A DNA stretch of 64,000 bases from JAPOXR01 sp965116115 (GCA_965116115.1 OZ220486.1:1860001-1924000), one strand, 5' to 3'; positions 33,986 to 43,951 are shown, counted from the first letter of the stretch. Notes: generated by a model not told the origin, from the letters alone. Program-made: numbers and translations.

Positions 33986-34819
33986 TTAGGTAGTGGACTC
34001 AATTATCCCTTTTGCGTCATTCCGCAGCAGGCAGCGGATGACGGTCAGGATGACAGCGGCGGCGAAGTTGCGGGCTCGCTTGTCAAAGCGGGTCGCGACC
34101 CGCCGGAACTCTTTGATTCTTCCGAAGAAACGCTCAATGACATTGCGCTTCGCATAGACAGCTTTATCCAGCGGCCGCTGCTGCCTGCGGTTCGACTTCG
34201 ACGGAATGACGGCCCGGCAGCCGGCTTCCGCCGTTTGCTTGAGAACGGCCTCGGTGTCGTAAGCCTTGTCGGCGATCAGGACGCAGCCGGCTTCAAGGCC
34301 GTCAAGAAGGGGCGCCGCCTCGGCGCAGTCGGCGGCCTGCCCGGGCGACAGGCGCATGCGGCGCAGCCCGCCCTTGCCGTCGACCATGGCATGAATCTTC
34401 GCAGGCTGTCCGCCCCGGGAACGCCCGATCTCCTGCGGCTCGCCGTCCTTGCGCGACCCGGCGGCATGGCGGTGAGCGCGGATCGACGACGAGTCGATCA
34501 TCCGGCTCCGCGGCGCCGGATCGCCGTCGTCCTTTTCGTCCGCGGCTTCTTCTTCCGCTTCTTCAAGTCGTTGAAGATCTTCAAGAATCTTCTGCCAGCG
34601 GCCCGATTCGCTCCAGCGGGTAAAACGGTTGTAACAGGTCGTGTAAGGCCCGTAACGCTCCGGCAAATCCCGCCATGGCATGCCGGTGCGCAGCACGAAA
34701 AATATACTGGCTGTTACCTTACGGTCGTCCTTGCGCGGCGGCCCGGGCAGACCTTTCGGCATCACACGCTCCATCCGCTGCCATTGCTCGTCCGTCATAT
34801 CATGCCGGCTGCCGATCAT
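33986..34819 (-). CDS. IS5-family transposase, intact
   Basis: This 277-residue DDE transposase is in one open frame. MTDEQWQRMERVMP is the usual IS5 start, and FVLRTGMPWRDLPERYGPYTTCYNRF is the HTH/N-terminal block. The catalytic acidic residues lie in SRMIDSSSIRAHRHAAG (first Asp), VLIADKAYDTEAV (second Asp) and RNVIERFFGRIKEFRRVATRFDK (Glu). The acidic insert EEAEEEAADEKDD is unusual. The TAA stop overlaps the terminal repeat of the element. A second copy begins at the right window edge with no differences that I can see, so this element is probably active. Confidence 0.93.
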   Translation of the reverse strand: MIGSRHDMTDEQWQRMERVMPKGLPGPPRKDDRKVTASIFFVLRTGMPWRDLPERYGPYTTCYNRFTRWSESGRWQKILEDLQRLEEAEEEAADEKDDGDPAPRSRMIDSSSIRAHRHAAGSRKDGEPQEIGRSRGGQPAKIHAMVDGKGGLRRMRLSPGQAADCAEAAPLLDGLEAGCVLIADKAYDTEAVLKQTAEAGCRAVIPSKSNRRQQRPLDKAVYAKRNVIERFFGRIKEFRRVATRFDKRARNFAAAVILTVIRCLLRNDAKGIIESTT

Positions 34820-34909
34820 TTCAAATCTCCTTTGAGCATTCTCACCGCTGGTCGCGCGGCACTGTGCCGCAACCAGCTCAGCATGTCAAATATTTGAGGA
34901 CACAACCTA
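33987..34909 (-). mobile_element. IS5-family insertion sequence (IS427-like), complete
   Basis: Terminal inverted repeats of about 20 bases, imperfect (16 of 20 match), are TAGGTAGTGGACTCAATTAT at the left and the reverse complement TAGGTTGTGTCCTCAAATAT at the right. The outer TA on both sides fits a TA target duplication. The left end of the second copy (63797 onward) gives the same boundary. The right end is 43 bases before the autotransporter start, so the insertion may have replaced or supplied its promoter. Confidence 0.85.
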
Positions 34910-34951
34910 GGATAGCCGTACCGGAAACAATTCGACAGTGAGACATTGTCC

Positions 34952-37776
34952 ATGAACACAACAGATAAAACTGGAATATCGTTGCCGGTGCGGTCGGCGC
35001 CGGTTGCGAAAAGGGGGGGGGGGGTAACTCCTGTCAATCCCCGGCTTGCCGGTGCGCGTCCGCGGCCGTCGCCGCGGTCCTGACCGGGCTTGCGGTGTTT
35101 GCCGGGAGCCCGCAGGACGCCATGGCGCAGACGCCGCAGCCCAACTGCGCATCTGACCCTGCGGTGGCGGGCACCCCGTCCGCCGCCCCGTCAATGTGGA
35201 CCTTCAGCGGCACTTTGGAAAGCACCGGCACAGGCATCTTCTGCCAGACCCTGACCAACGGGCTGGATTTGACCCTCGGGTCCGGCCTGGCGATGGGCAC
35301 GAAGGGGACGCCGCTGACGGGACACGGCGTTTCTGTTGTCGCCGACGGCGACGGCAACAACGATGTCGCCGTCAAGGGCGCGGCCGTGATCCACTCGAGC
35401 CAGAGCGGCATCTTAATGAGGCGGGACGGGACGGGCTTGCTCGGGCTGGAACTCACGGGCGGCAGGATTGTCGTGGCGGGTACCGCCACCGGTTCCGGCA
35501 TCGAGGCCCGGCACACGGGGGCAGCGGACGAGGACTCGAAGGGCGTCCGTATCGTTTCGGGGGCCGACATCGACCTTTCGAGACATACGTCAACGTCCAA
35601 GTACGGCATTTGGGTCAACACGAACGGTGCGCCCTCGGCAAACGGACGCTCGACCGCGACGGTTCCCGTCACGGTCCGTGTCACCGGCGGCACCATTGAC
35701 GTGGGCACATCCGCGGGCGGGAGCGACGAGGGCGGTGCCTTACGGATGGATCAGCATGCCAAGGGCGACATCGACATCACCGTGGAACCGGAGGCGGCGC
35801 TCGGCAGGGAAGGGTCCGTCGCCGCAAATGCCGGGATTGATGTTTCGATCCATCCAACCGCCGAAAGCGACATCGCGATAACGCACAGAGGCCGGATTTA
35901 CGGCGGGCACGGGATCTACGTGCGGAACCTGTCGACATCCGAAAAGAAGGGCAATGTCGCGATCACGACGGATCCCGGCAGCGTGACCGTGGCGAAAGGG
36001 AAAGATAAGTACGGCATCCTCGCCGGCATCGACAAGGCGGCCGGCAGAGGCGTCCTCACGGTCACGCACAACGGCAGCATAGACGCGGCGGAAAGATCGG
36101 GAATCTACGTCTACAGCTATGCAAAGGGTGACGTCTCTGTCACGACGGGGAGGGACAGCGCGACCGTTTCGCGGGGGACCGGGGAGAACGAAACGGGTGT
36201 CAGGGCCGATGCGCGGGGGAGCCCCGGCAAGGTCACGGTCGTCCACCGCGGCGTGATTACGGCGAAGGGAGCCGGCATCCGCGCGGCCAACCGCATGAAA
36301 GCCAGCGGTACCTGGACGATAAGTGTCACGACGGAAAGGGGCAGCGTGGTCACCGCGGAAAGGCAGGGTATCCTGGTCTGGCACCAAGGCACCGGCAGGT
36401 CCGGTGTCACCGTCCGGGGCACGGTCAGGGGTGACAGCGCGCGCACGGGCGAAAGCGGCACGGAATACGCCGGCGTGCACATCCAGGTGAAGGAGGACGA
36501 CACCCGGGCCGGGGGCGGCGGCACGGTCACGGTCGGCCCCCGCGCCCGTATCAGCTCCGGATCCGGGACGGCGATCAAGGTGGACGCGCGGGCCGGCGGC
36601 TGGACCGTCATCCTGGAGAAGGACGGAGACGGGCTGGCCAGTCATCTTGATGGCCGGATCCTCAACGCCGACAGCACGGCGGCGGTTTTCAAGACCCGCG
36701 CCGGTGAGAGCGGCGCGGAGACGGTCCTGTCGGCGGGCGACAGGGTGGATATGCGCGGGAAGACGAACGGCGTTTACGAGAGGGTGCACCGGACCGAGCT
36801 GGAGGCGATCACGGGCGGCCATCAATTCCGGGAACAGTCGCAGACCCGTCTTTACCATGACCGAGCGCGGGTTTACGAGGCGCTGCCCTCGGTGCTGCTG
36901 GATCTGAACCGGCGGGCGCCCGGTTCCGTGCGGGCTTCGCCGGCGGGCGGCGGCCAGCGCGTCTGGGGCCGCGTTGACGCCGGCGAGGGGAAGCGCCGGG
37001 CGGCGGCGTCGGCGACCGGGCAGGGTTATCGCGGCGTCGCGTTGTCCTGGGACATGCGGCGCCGGGGCGTTGAGGCCGGTTTCGCCCTGCCGCTGGACGA
37101 CCGGCTGACGCTGGGGGCGAGCGTGCGCCGCCTGCGGGGCGGGGCGACGGTGAAGGAAGGCGGGCGGATCGAGGTGTCCGGTCTGGGTGTCGGCCTGTCG
37201 GCGGCCTATGACGACGGGAACGGGCTCTACTTTGACGTGCGGATTTCGCAGACCCGGTTCGGCGACATCGATTTGTTTCCCGACACCCCGGGCCGGGCCA
37301 GGCTCGACCTGTCCGGGACCGGCCTCGCGGCCGGTGTCGAGTTCGGAAAGGATATGACGCTTGAGGGCATGGACCTGACGCCCCGGGGCGGCCTGACCTG
37401 GTCGTCGGTGAAGGTCGGCGCTTTCGACGACGTCCCCGGGATCGAGGGGAGCGGCGTCGTCTCGCCGGGCGGCGCTCAAAGCCTGATCGGCGGTCTGGGC
37501 GTGCTGGCGGAGTTCGGCGGGGCGGAGGAATCCTCCGGGCGTGGCTTCGTGTCTTTGGACCTGGAGCACGAGTTCTCGTCCGGGCGGGAAGTCGTCGCTT
37601 CGGGGACGAAGCTGTCGTCCAAGGCGGAGGCGGTCTGGGCGCGCCTCGGCGCGGGCGGGTCGCTGGAGCTGGATTCCTCCGGCAAGGCGCGGCTGTCCGG
37701 CGAAGGCCATTACGCTGCCGCCGGCAGCGGCAACTCCGGGTACGGCGGGAGCGTCAGTCTGACCTTCCGCTTCTGA
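34952..37776 (+). CDS. Autotransporter with phase-variable start region (G12, predicted OFF)
   Basis: This type V secretion protein has a passenger of about 600 residues built of beta-helix-like repeats (GITVRGT/DVSVTTGRDSATVSRG types). The C-terminal 12-strand barrel starts near GQRVWGRVDAGEG and ends SVSLTFRF with the terminal Phe needed for outer-membrane insertion. The frame of 893 codons is open from a GTG at 35095, but that start would skip the signal peptide. The hydrophobic export signal (ASAAVAAVLTGLAVFAGSPQ, then DAMAQ) lies upstream in the same frame and has no start codon of its own. An ATG at 34952 precedes a G12 tract. With 12 G it ends at a TGA at 35081. With 13 or 10 G it joins the signal peptide and the whole protein. 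The gene is therefore predicted off in this sequence. Confidence 0.88.
35013..35024 (+). repeat. Poly-G tract, G12, in the autotransporter start region
   Basis: Twelve G lie 61 bases after the ATG at 34952 and before the signal peptide. 13 G gives the full frame, 12 G gives a 43-codon dead end, and 11 or 14 G gives a TAA directly after the tract. Confidence 0.95.
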
Positions 37777-37787
37777 TCGCGGGACCG

Positions 37788-37811
37788 CCGGGCGGGTGCT
37801 CTTCCGCCCGG
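37788..37811 (+). terminator. Hairpin after the autotransporter gene
   Basis: CCGGGCGG and CCGCCCGG form perfect 8-base arms around an 8-base loop, starting 11 bases after the stop. There is no T-run, so termination efficiency is doubtful. Confidence 0.3.
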
Positions 37812-39092
37812 TGGAATCCGGGCAGCCGGGCGGCGCCCGTTCCCGGCTCCGAGAGCATGCCCGCGGGATTTTCCCGTGCACGGCGGAAAGAAGGCGGTCT
37901 CCGCCCGGACAATGCGCCGCAGCCGTGCCGGCCGGCCCGGCGGTTTCGATGGATGGGACATGATTCGGCGCTTAAGGTCTTGTCTCACGGCTCCATTCAG
38001 GGTATGTCGGGTGACGGCCCGGTTCAGGCGGCCGACGCTGTCCGCGGACAAGCGGCGCGACCGATGCGGCGCATACGCCCCTGTGAATGACTTCTGATGG
38101 AATTATCCTCAGCTTGATTCATATGAGGTATCCGGCAAGTGTTTCCAGCAACGGTCTCATTCGCCGCGGACGGTCATTGAAACGTCTGTAGGAGGCTCAG
38201 GAGCCGGCTGAACGGAGGTCCGGATCCGGTTCCCTCCGGAGCGCGTCAAGGACGGACTGTTTCAGCTTGCGGGCGGCCTTGTCAGCGTCCGCGGCGCCGG
38301 CATGGGTCCCGGCTTCCGCCCGCTCCGGCAGCGGCCGTATGCGTTTTGACGCGCTTTCAGCATCCGCAGGTCCCTCCCGGCCCGGTCATTTGCCGCGGGC
38401 GCGGCCGGATTCCGCGTGAACATCAGGGCGACATCGCGATGATCCCGCAACCGCAGGGCATCGGCGTGAGCTGCCGCTTCCCGTTATCCGGCGTCTATCT
38501 GATGGTGTTCCTTTTCGATCCGGCCCGCCGCGTCCTCGGACAGCGGCCCGCTGGCGCGGGCCGCCTCGTTGATCTCGCCTACGGCCCTTTGAAGCAGCTT
38601 CTTCAGCTCCGCTGGGCATGCCTCGCCGTGAAATTCCGTCAGGCCGTCGAGTCCGCGCAGAAAAGGCAAGTACTGCGGTCGCCCGTACAATCCTGTTCGA
38701 GATGGGATCAAGCGATTTACTCAAAGCGTTCCCATCAGAAAGCGGGCAACACCGTATATAATCCCCAAAAGCAAGATATAAGTGTGATGAGTGGTGATGA
38801 GTCGATAGGCCCGGAGATATGCGATACTGTGGGTGCTGATCGAGGCCGCCCGCAAGCAAGTATAGTTCGTTCTTAAAGCGCTTCGGGAGGAATCAGACGA
38901 TCTGAGCATCCGACCAGCCGATTCCTGAAGGAAATCCGCTCCTGAATCCCGCGCTTTCGACAGACATTTCAATCTTGGTGTCGATTTACAGAGATTTGCA
39001 GCGTGTTCCATTTAAGCGCCTGCATGTTGCGGAAATCCGTCACTGCCTTCCATGGCGGCAGCTGGCGGAAACGGAGTGATAGATCAAACAGC
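37812..39092. other. 1.3-kb region without a supported gene
   Basis: Several overlapping open frames occur on both strands (for example 38346-38876 plus and 38386-38859 minus), but none has a recognisable domain. A copy of repeat R1 lies at 38099-38128. The base composition and the repeat suggest an eroded mobile-element region. No RNA gene was recognised. Confidence 0.4.
38099..38128 (+). repeat. Repeat R1, copy 3 (about 30 bp)
   Basis: GGAATTATCCTCAGCTTGAT followed by TCATATGAGG matches the reverse complement of 8775-8804 except for four or fewer positions in the middle. The orientation is opposite to the copy at 8775. Confidence 0.55.
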
Positions 39093-39365
39093 ATGGCGGA
39101 TATACCTTTTAACACACTGGCTGTTGCCAAGAGACTTGAGGCCAAAGGTTTCAGCACGGAAAAGGCCGAAGCGGTCACCGATGCTTTGCATACGGGCATC
39201 ACGGGAGGAGTCGCAACTAAGGCAGACATTGCGGAAGTGAGATCCGACATCGTGGAAGTGAAAACCGAACTTAAATGGATGAAGCTGATCGGCGGTGGTT
39301 TCATTTTGGCAGTTTTTCCGCTTTGGCTGGCAGAAATGATCGCGCTGGTCACTAACGGCGGCTGA
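39093..39365 (+). CDS. Small DUF1640-like coiled-coil membrane protein, paralogue 1
   Basis: This 90-residue protein starts DIPFNTLAVAKRLEAKGFST, with a helix rich in Ala and Glu (AEAVTDALHTGI, TKADIAEVRSDIVEVKTELKW). It ends in one hydrophobic segment (LIGGGFILAVFPLWLAEMIAL). This matches the DUF1640/CCDC90-type plan: a short helical head, a coiled coil and a C-terminal membrane anchor. The function of such short bacterial forms is unknown. A longer paralogue is at 42698-43057. The ATG at 39093 lies in the sequence CAGCATGGCGGATATACC, similar to the paralogue's start. Confidence 0.7.
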   Translation: MADIPFNTLAVAKRLEAKGFSTEKAEAVTDALHTGITGGVATKADIAEVRSDIVEVKTELKWMKLIGGGFILAVFPLWLAEMIALVTNGG

Positions 39366-40040
39366 TCCGGATTCGCAGACAGCGGGCTGGTTCCTCCATC
39401 GCCCCGTTGCCGGATGTTTCAGTGATGGAGTAAGCGTTTCGGAGTCGGCGGGTGCCTTGTCTTATTACGCCTGCCGGCGACTCGGCATTGTGCCTGCACG
39501 GCCGGTTTCGGTCTGGCACAGCATGGCGAGAATATATCAGGCAATCCGACCGGTGCATCGCTTGGATCCGTATGAGAACTTAAGGGCTTGTTCCATAATG
39601 CTGTATGCAGTAGATGAGTCCGCTTAAATCACGTTTATATATACTATATATGGTATAAGAAGTCGACTTTAGGAACAAACTCTAAGGCTTGCAGTCAGCT
39701 AGCCGGGCGGTGGTCGCTTTCGCGATTTCTGCCGGAAAGCGGGAAGTTTCAAAAGCGATAGCCCTATGTGTCCCGCTGATCAAGAAGTCCGGCGTGGGCT
39801 GAAGGCGCAACCAGCGAATCTGCGAATCTGCGGCCGCGCAGCGCGGAAGCATGTCATCTCACGGCAGTGACGATCCGAATGAAGGGCGGGTCTTCAAAGT
39901 ATCCGGATGTTCCTTGAATCAATTCACGGGAATACGGGAATTCCGCAGCTGATTTCCACAGGGAATCTGCGTTCGTTGGCTACCAAAACATCATCCGGAC
40001 GCATATTCAGGAATGATCAATTCTGTTCGGGACGGACCTG
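39366..40040. other. 675-base gap before ligA
   Basis: No gene is supported. An AT-rich stretch near 39640-39660 (TATATATACTATATATGG) stands out from the GC-rich surroundings and could carry a promoter. Nothing else was recognised. Confidence 0.35.
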
Positions 40041-42200
40041 ATGGCGAACTTTGAAACTCCTCCGGACCAGCTTTCCGAAGAACAAGCCGCCGCCGAGATC
40101 AGGCGGCTCAGCGAAAAAATCTCCGCTGCCGATGCGGACTACCATCAACGGGATGATCCCAAAATCAGCGATGGTGAGTATGACGCGCTGAAACGAAGAC
40201 TGAAGGCGATAGAAAATCAGTTTCCCGAACTGATGTCGCCCGACAGCCCGAGCAAATCCGTGGGGGCTTCGGCATCAGCCGGCTTCAAAAAGGCAAGACA
40301 CTACCGCCCGATGCTATCGCTGGACAACGCATTCGACTCTAATGAACTGGCGGAGTTCGCCGCGCGCGTGCGCCGGTTTCTGGGCCTGGATGTCTCCGAC
40401 CCGCTGGAATTCACATCTGAGCCGAAGATTGACGGGCTTTCGGTTTCGCTCATCTACAGGAACGGCGCGTTGCGCAGGGCGGCGACACGCGGTGACGGAA
40501 ACGTGGGTGAAGTCGTCACAGCCAATATTAGAACCATTGCCGACGTGCCGCAAATGATCGCGGATGCGCCGGAAAATCTGGAAATCCGCGGTGAAGTCTA
40601 CATGGCGCATTCTGATTTTTCCGAATTGAACGAAACCCAATCGAAGAACAACGGCAAGACGTTCGCGAATCCGCGTAACGCTGCGGCTGGCTCTCTTCGG
40701 CAGCTTGATCCGCGGGTCACCGCAGCCAGACCACTGCGGTTTTTTGCCCATGGCTGGGGGGTGTCTGATTCACGGCTGGGTGAAGAGCAGTTTTCCGCGA
40801 TGGAAGCCATTTCCGCGATGGGATTCGCGGTCAACCCGCATATGAGAGTCTGCGGCAGTCTTGAAGCGATGTCGGCAGAGTTCGAGCGAATCGAAAAGAT
40901 GCGTTCCGCTCTTGGGTACGACATCGACGGAGTGGTGTTCAAAGTCAATTCGCTTGCTCTGCAGGCCAGGCTGGGAAACAGCTCGACTGCTCCGAGATGG
41001 GCGGTCGCGGTCAAATTTCCAGCGGAAACCGCATGGACGGTGCTTCGTGCCATTGACATTCAGGTCGGGCGCACGGGCGCGCTTTCGCCTGTCGCCCGGC
41101 TTGAACCCGTAACAGTCGGGGGCGTGGTGGTTTCAAACGCCACACTGCACAATGAAGACTACATCAAGGGCATCGGCTCTGATGGATCGCCGATTCGAAA
41201 CGGCCGGGATCTGCGAATCGGAGACCGGGTTAAAATTTACAGGGCAGGGGACGTTATTCCCAAGGTGGCGGATGTGGATCCCTCATTTCGGAAACCTGAT
41301 TCGGTTCCGTATGAATTTCCGGAGACTTGCCCGGACTGCGGCTCTCCGGCGGTCCGGCCTGAAGGCGATGCCGTCCGCCGGTGCGCGGGTGAATTTTCCT
41401 GCCGGTCTCAGCAGTTGGAAAGACTGAAGCATTTCGTTTCGCGCGCCGCTTTCAACATTGAGGGCCTCGGGGAAAAGATCATTGAGCAGTTTTTCGAGGA
41501 AGACGCGCTGCGGGAACCGGCCGATATTTTCACGCTGAGGGAACGGTTGGAGGAAAAAGGCGCGCGACTCAGCGAACGGACGGGCTGGGGAGAAAAGTCA
41601 GTTGCAAGGTTATTCGATGAGATCGAATCAAAGAGAACCGTGCCGCTGGCCCGAATGCTGTATGGTCTGGGCATCCGCCATGTCGGGGAAATTGCCGCGG
41701 AACGGCTTGCCCGTCATTTTACTGACTGGAGCAGCCTTGTGGCCGAGACCGGCAAATTGGAACTCTCAGAGCAGTGTGCCGGAAGCGACCTGGTTTCGGT
41801 GGAAGGCATCGGCAAAAAAACGGCTGAAGCCCTTTGCCGCGCTTTTCACGACCCGGAGGCCCGGGGAACCATTGACCGGCTGGCATCCCAGCTCACGATT
41901 CTGCCGGCAGAGGCCGGCGATGAATCGGAAAGCGAGCTTGCAGGCATGACGATTGTGTTCACGGGAACGCTTGAGCGCATGACCCGGGCAGAGGCCAAGG
42001 CAAGAGCCGAGTCGCTCGGCGCCAGAATATCGGGATCAGTTTCCGGGAACACCAGCATCGTAGTGGCAGGCCTCAAAGCAGGCGCGAAGGCCCGCAAAGC
42101 TGAACAACTGGGCGTGCGGACGCTTACGGAAGCTGAGTGGCTTGAGATACTTGAGCAATATGAGGGCGTCTCACAGCCAGCGGCTGATGCGGAGGCCTGA
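40041..42200 (+). CDS. ligA: NAD-dependent DNA ligase
   Basis: LigA seals nicks in duplex DNA using NAD+, in replication and repair. The 719-residue protein has all domains in order: the NAD-binding Ia domain with YHQRDDPKISDGEYDAL, the adenylation domain with the nucleotidyl Lys in SEPKIDGLSVSL, and TRGDGNVGEVVTANIRTI. The OB fold has GRTGALSPVARLEPV. A four-Cys zinc site follows (CPDCGSP to CAG and SCRSQ). HhH repeats follow (FNIEGLGEKIIEQ, LYGLGIRHVGEIAAERLA). A C-terminal BRCT domain has GMTIVFTGTLERM and TEAEWLEILEQ. It is flanked by two paralogous DUF1640-like genes. Confidence 0.98.
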   Translation: MANFETPPDQLSEEQAAAEIRRLSEKISAADADYHQRDDPKISDGEYDALKRRLKAIENQFPELMSPDSPSKSVGASASAGFKKARHYRPMLSLDNAFDSNELAEFAARVRRFLGLDVSDPLEFTSEPKIDGLSVSLIYRNGALRRAATRGDGNVGEVVTANIRTIADVPQMIADAPENLEIRGEVYMAHSDFSELNETQSKNNGKTFANPRNAAAGSLRQLDPRVTAARPLRFFAHGWGVSDSRLGEEQFSAMEAISAMGFAVNPHMRVCGSLEAMSAEFERIEKMRSALGYDIDGVVFKVNSLALQARLGNSSTAPRWAVAVKFPAETAWTVLRAIDIQVGRTGALSPVARLEPVTVGGVVVSNATLHNEDYIKGIGSDGSPIRNGRDLRIGDRVKIYRAGDVIPKVADVDPSFRKPDSVPYEFPETCPDCGSPAVRPEGDAVRRCAGEFSCRSQQLERLKHFVSRAAFNIEGLGEKIIEQFFEEDALREPADIFTLRERLEEKGARLSERTGWGEKSVARLFDEIESKRTVPLARMLYGLGIRHVGEIAAERLARHFTDWSSLVAETGKLELSEQCAGSDLVSVEGIGKKTAEALCRAFHDPEARGTIDRLASQLTILPAEAGDESESELAGMTIVFTGTLERMTRAEAKARAESLGARISGSVSGNTSIVVAGLKAGAKARKAEQLGVRTLTEAEWLEILEQYEGVSQPAADAEA

Positions 42201-42433
42201 CAACCGCATCGTGTGACCGCAACGGTCTGCCCGCCTGAATCCGCAAGCGCCGGGACACTGACGGGGCGAAGACCGCATCAGCTTCGCGCCGGGAACCGCC
42301 GCAAAGGGTGTGGTGCGTCAATGCAACACTGCGATTCTTTTTTCGTTCTGCGCATCAATCGGGCGCATTTTGTTCTTGTATTATGAACATGAAAAGAACA
42401 TATGTCGCCTAAATATGAACATCAGAGGCAGTA

Positions 42434-42559
42434 ATGAAAAACAAGAATCAAATAATCCACCGCTGTGTCCAATGCTGGAAAATCGCTGACTGCATCGGAT
42501 GTCTGTCGGTCGCAATTACACTCGTAGGGTTTCTCTGGATTCAAGGCGGTTTGTCCTGA
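42434..42559 (+). CDS. Possible 41-residue single-pass membrane peptide
   Basis: An ATG at 42434 follows AGAGG by 5 bases. The peptide has a polar N-terminus with four cysteines (HRCVQCWKIADCIGC) and a hydrophobic stretch (LSVAITLVGFLWI). The upstream region is AT-rich with possible -10 elements. I do not recognise a family. It may be a small membrane protein or chance. Confidence 0.35.
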   Translation: MKNKNQIIHRCVQCWKIADCIGCLSVAITLVGFLWIQGGLS

Positions 42560-42697
42560 TCAGAATGTTCTCCTCATGCCGAAGATGACAAGTGAGCTGG
42601 TCAGTTATTTGAACACATTCGGTTTATTTCGAATTCTGAAGTTGAAAACGAGGGACAGAGCCTTGCGCAGTCTCTCTGTCAGGTGGTAGGCAGCAGC

Positions 42698-43057
42698 ATG
42701 ACGGACATAACCTTTGATACGCTGGCCGCAGTGAAAAAGCTCAAGGCTCAAGGTGTGAATGAAGCGCAGGCCGAAGCTTTCGCGGAAGTGGTGCGGGACG
42801 GCATCAAAACCGGCGTGGCGAATAAGTCTGACATTACAGAGTTGAAACAGGAGATGAAAGAGTTGAAACAGGAGACTAAAGAGTTAAAGCGGGAGACTAA
42901 GGAGTTAAAACGGGGGCAGGAACGCTTGGAAAATGCCGGATGGGTTCTTGCCGGCCTCGGCGGGGCGGTTTCACTTGGATTGATAAGTGTTTTCCTGACG
43001 GAGATTCTTCCTTGGATGCTTAGAATCGAATCTTTGGTCAGTGCAGCCGCCAGCTGA
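42698..43057 (+). CDS. Small DUF1640-like coiled-coil membrane protein, paralogue 2
   Basis: This 119-residue protein starts TDITFDTLAAVKKLKAQGVN and is clearly related to the protein at 39093 over the head (FDTLA...K.L.A.G...AQAEAF) and the segment ANKSDITELK. The stalk is a heptad repeat (ELKQEMK, ELKQETK, ELKRETK, ELKRGQE) encoded by 21-base near-perfect DNA repeats at about 42839-42917. It is followed by a membrane anchor (AGWVLAGLGGAVSLGLISVFL). A parallel coiled-coil oligomer on the membrane is likely; the role is unknown. Repeat number could vary in steps of one heptad. Confidence 0.7.
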   Translation: MTDITFDTLAAVKKLKAQGVNEAQAEAFAEVVRDGIKTGVANKSDITELKQEMKELKQETKELKRETKELKRGQERLENAGWVLAGLGGAVSLGLISVFLTEILPWMLRIESLVSAAAS

Positions 43058-43271
43058 TTCCGGATTCTCAGTGGCCGGGCCTCTGTCGCGGGAATGAGGA
43101 CCTGAAGCATTCAGTTTCCGAAGTGCCGGGGACGGTTGATGTTGGTCGGCGTTCAATCGCTCTGGATGATCACGAGGCACGGAAATTTCGTCATCTGCCG
43201 CAAAATATCGCTGAAATATCGTGGCCGCGGCGTTGCCGAAATCATGCATCGTCGCAACGTCTGCAACAACG

Positions 43272-43560
43272 ATGCCGTTAATCAGACAGGCGGGACCGTT
43301 TCGCGAATGGCTGAAACAATCGCAGTATAAGCTTCTGATTGTGCCGTTTGCCGGCGGCCGCATAGTGTCGTTCACCGCGGCAGTGGAGAACTTGACCGAT
43401 AGCGCCCTAATGATCAAATTCAATCGCGATGTGGCTGCATTCTGGAGACCTGCGCTGGAAAGCGGCGCCATGCTGCGGGATTGGATTCTGCAGATTGCAC
43501 CGACCAAAGACAGCCTGCGGGAAATTGAGCAATTGCTGCCTTCGTGCCGACTGAGCATGG
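43272..43560 (+). pseudogene. D12-class DNA adenine methylase, N-terminal remnant
   Basis: From ATG 43272 the peptide reads PLIRQAGPFREWLK then LLIVPFAGGRIVSFTAAVE and KFNRDVAAFWRPALESG. This resembles the SAM-binding start of D12 (Dam-type) adenine methylases, where EPFAGG and an acidic residue in (N)D(I)N..(L)..FW are normal. Acidic residues are partly replaced, and similarity fades after about residue 85, well before the DPPY motif. A minus-strand frame over the same bases (43420-43719) also looks protein-like, so confidence is limited. Confidence 0.45.
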
Positions 43561-43951
43561 CTTCCGAAACCTTCCAGAAAACCAGAAAAGAGGCATCCTC
43601 CGCCCTGAGCGGGTATCCCAGCAGATATCGACATACTGAGTCAACGGGTACCGGTAGAGTCGATCCTGCTCGGAATACGCCTTCATCAGCCGCCCAAACA
43701 GGCGACCCTTTTTCTGCATCGGTTCTGGCGACCGACCGGATTTAGTCCGGTATGCGCTGGAAACCGTCGTTCATGTTCGCGGCGTCCCTTGACTGTCACA
43801 GCTACGGGTGATCTTCGTGCAGCCCGTCGCCGGATTTCACGTTGCGTCAGTCCACCCGATTGAAGATCCATCATCCATGGTGCAACCCCGTGGCGAACTC
43901 GAATCTTCGTGTGCCCTTGGTGCAGGGCGGAGGCGCGATTGGTGCGTGTTT

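Noticed and set aside
35740..37881. A 713-codon open frame antisense to the autotransporter
   Set aside because: It is a GC-rich shadow of the autotransporter repeats, Pro/Arg-rich with no domain or ribosome site.
37812..39092. Several open frames (38346-38876 plus, 38386-38859 minus) as genes
   Set aside because: They overlap each other on opposite strands, lack domains and show no ribosome sites.
42839..42917. The 21-base repeats as a CRISPR or regulatory array
   Set aside because: They are contiguous, in frame and encode a coiled-coil heptad. There are no spacers.
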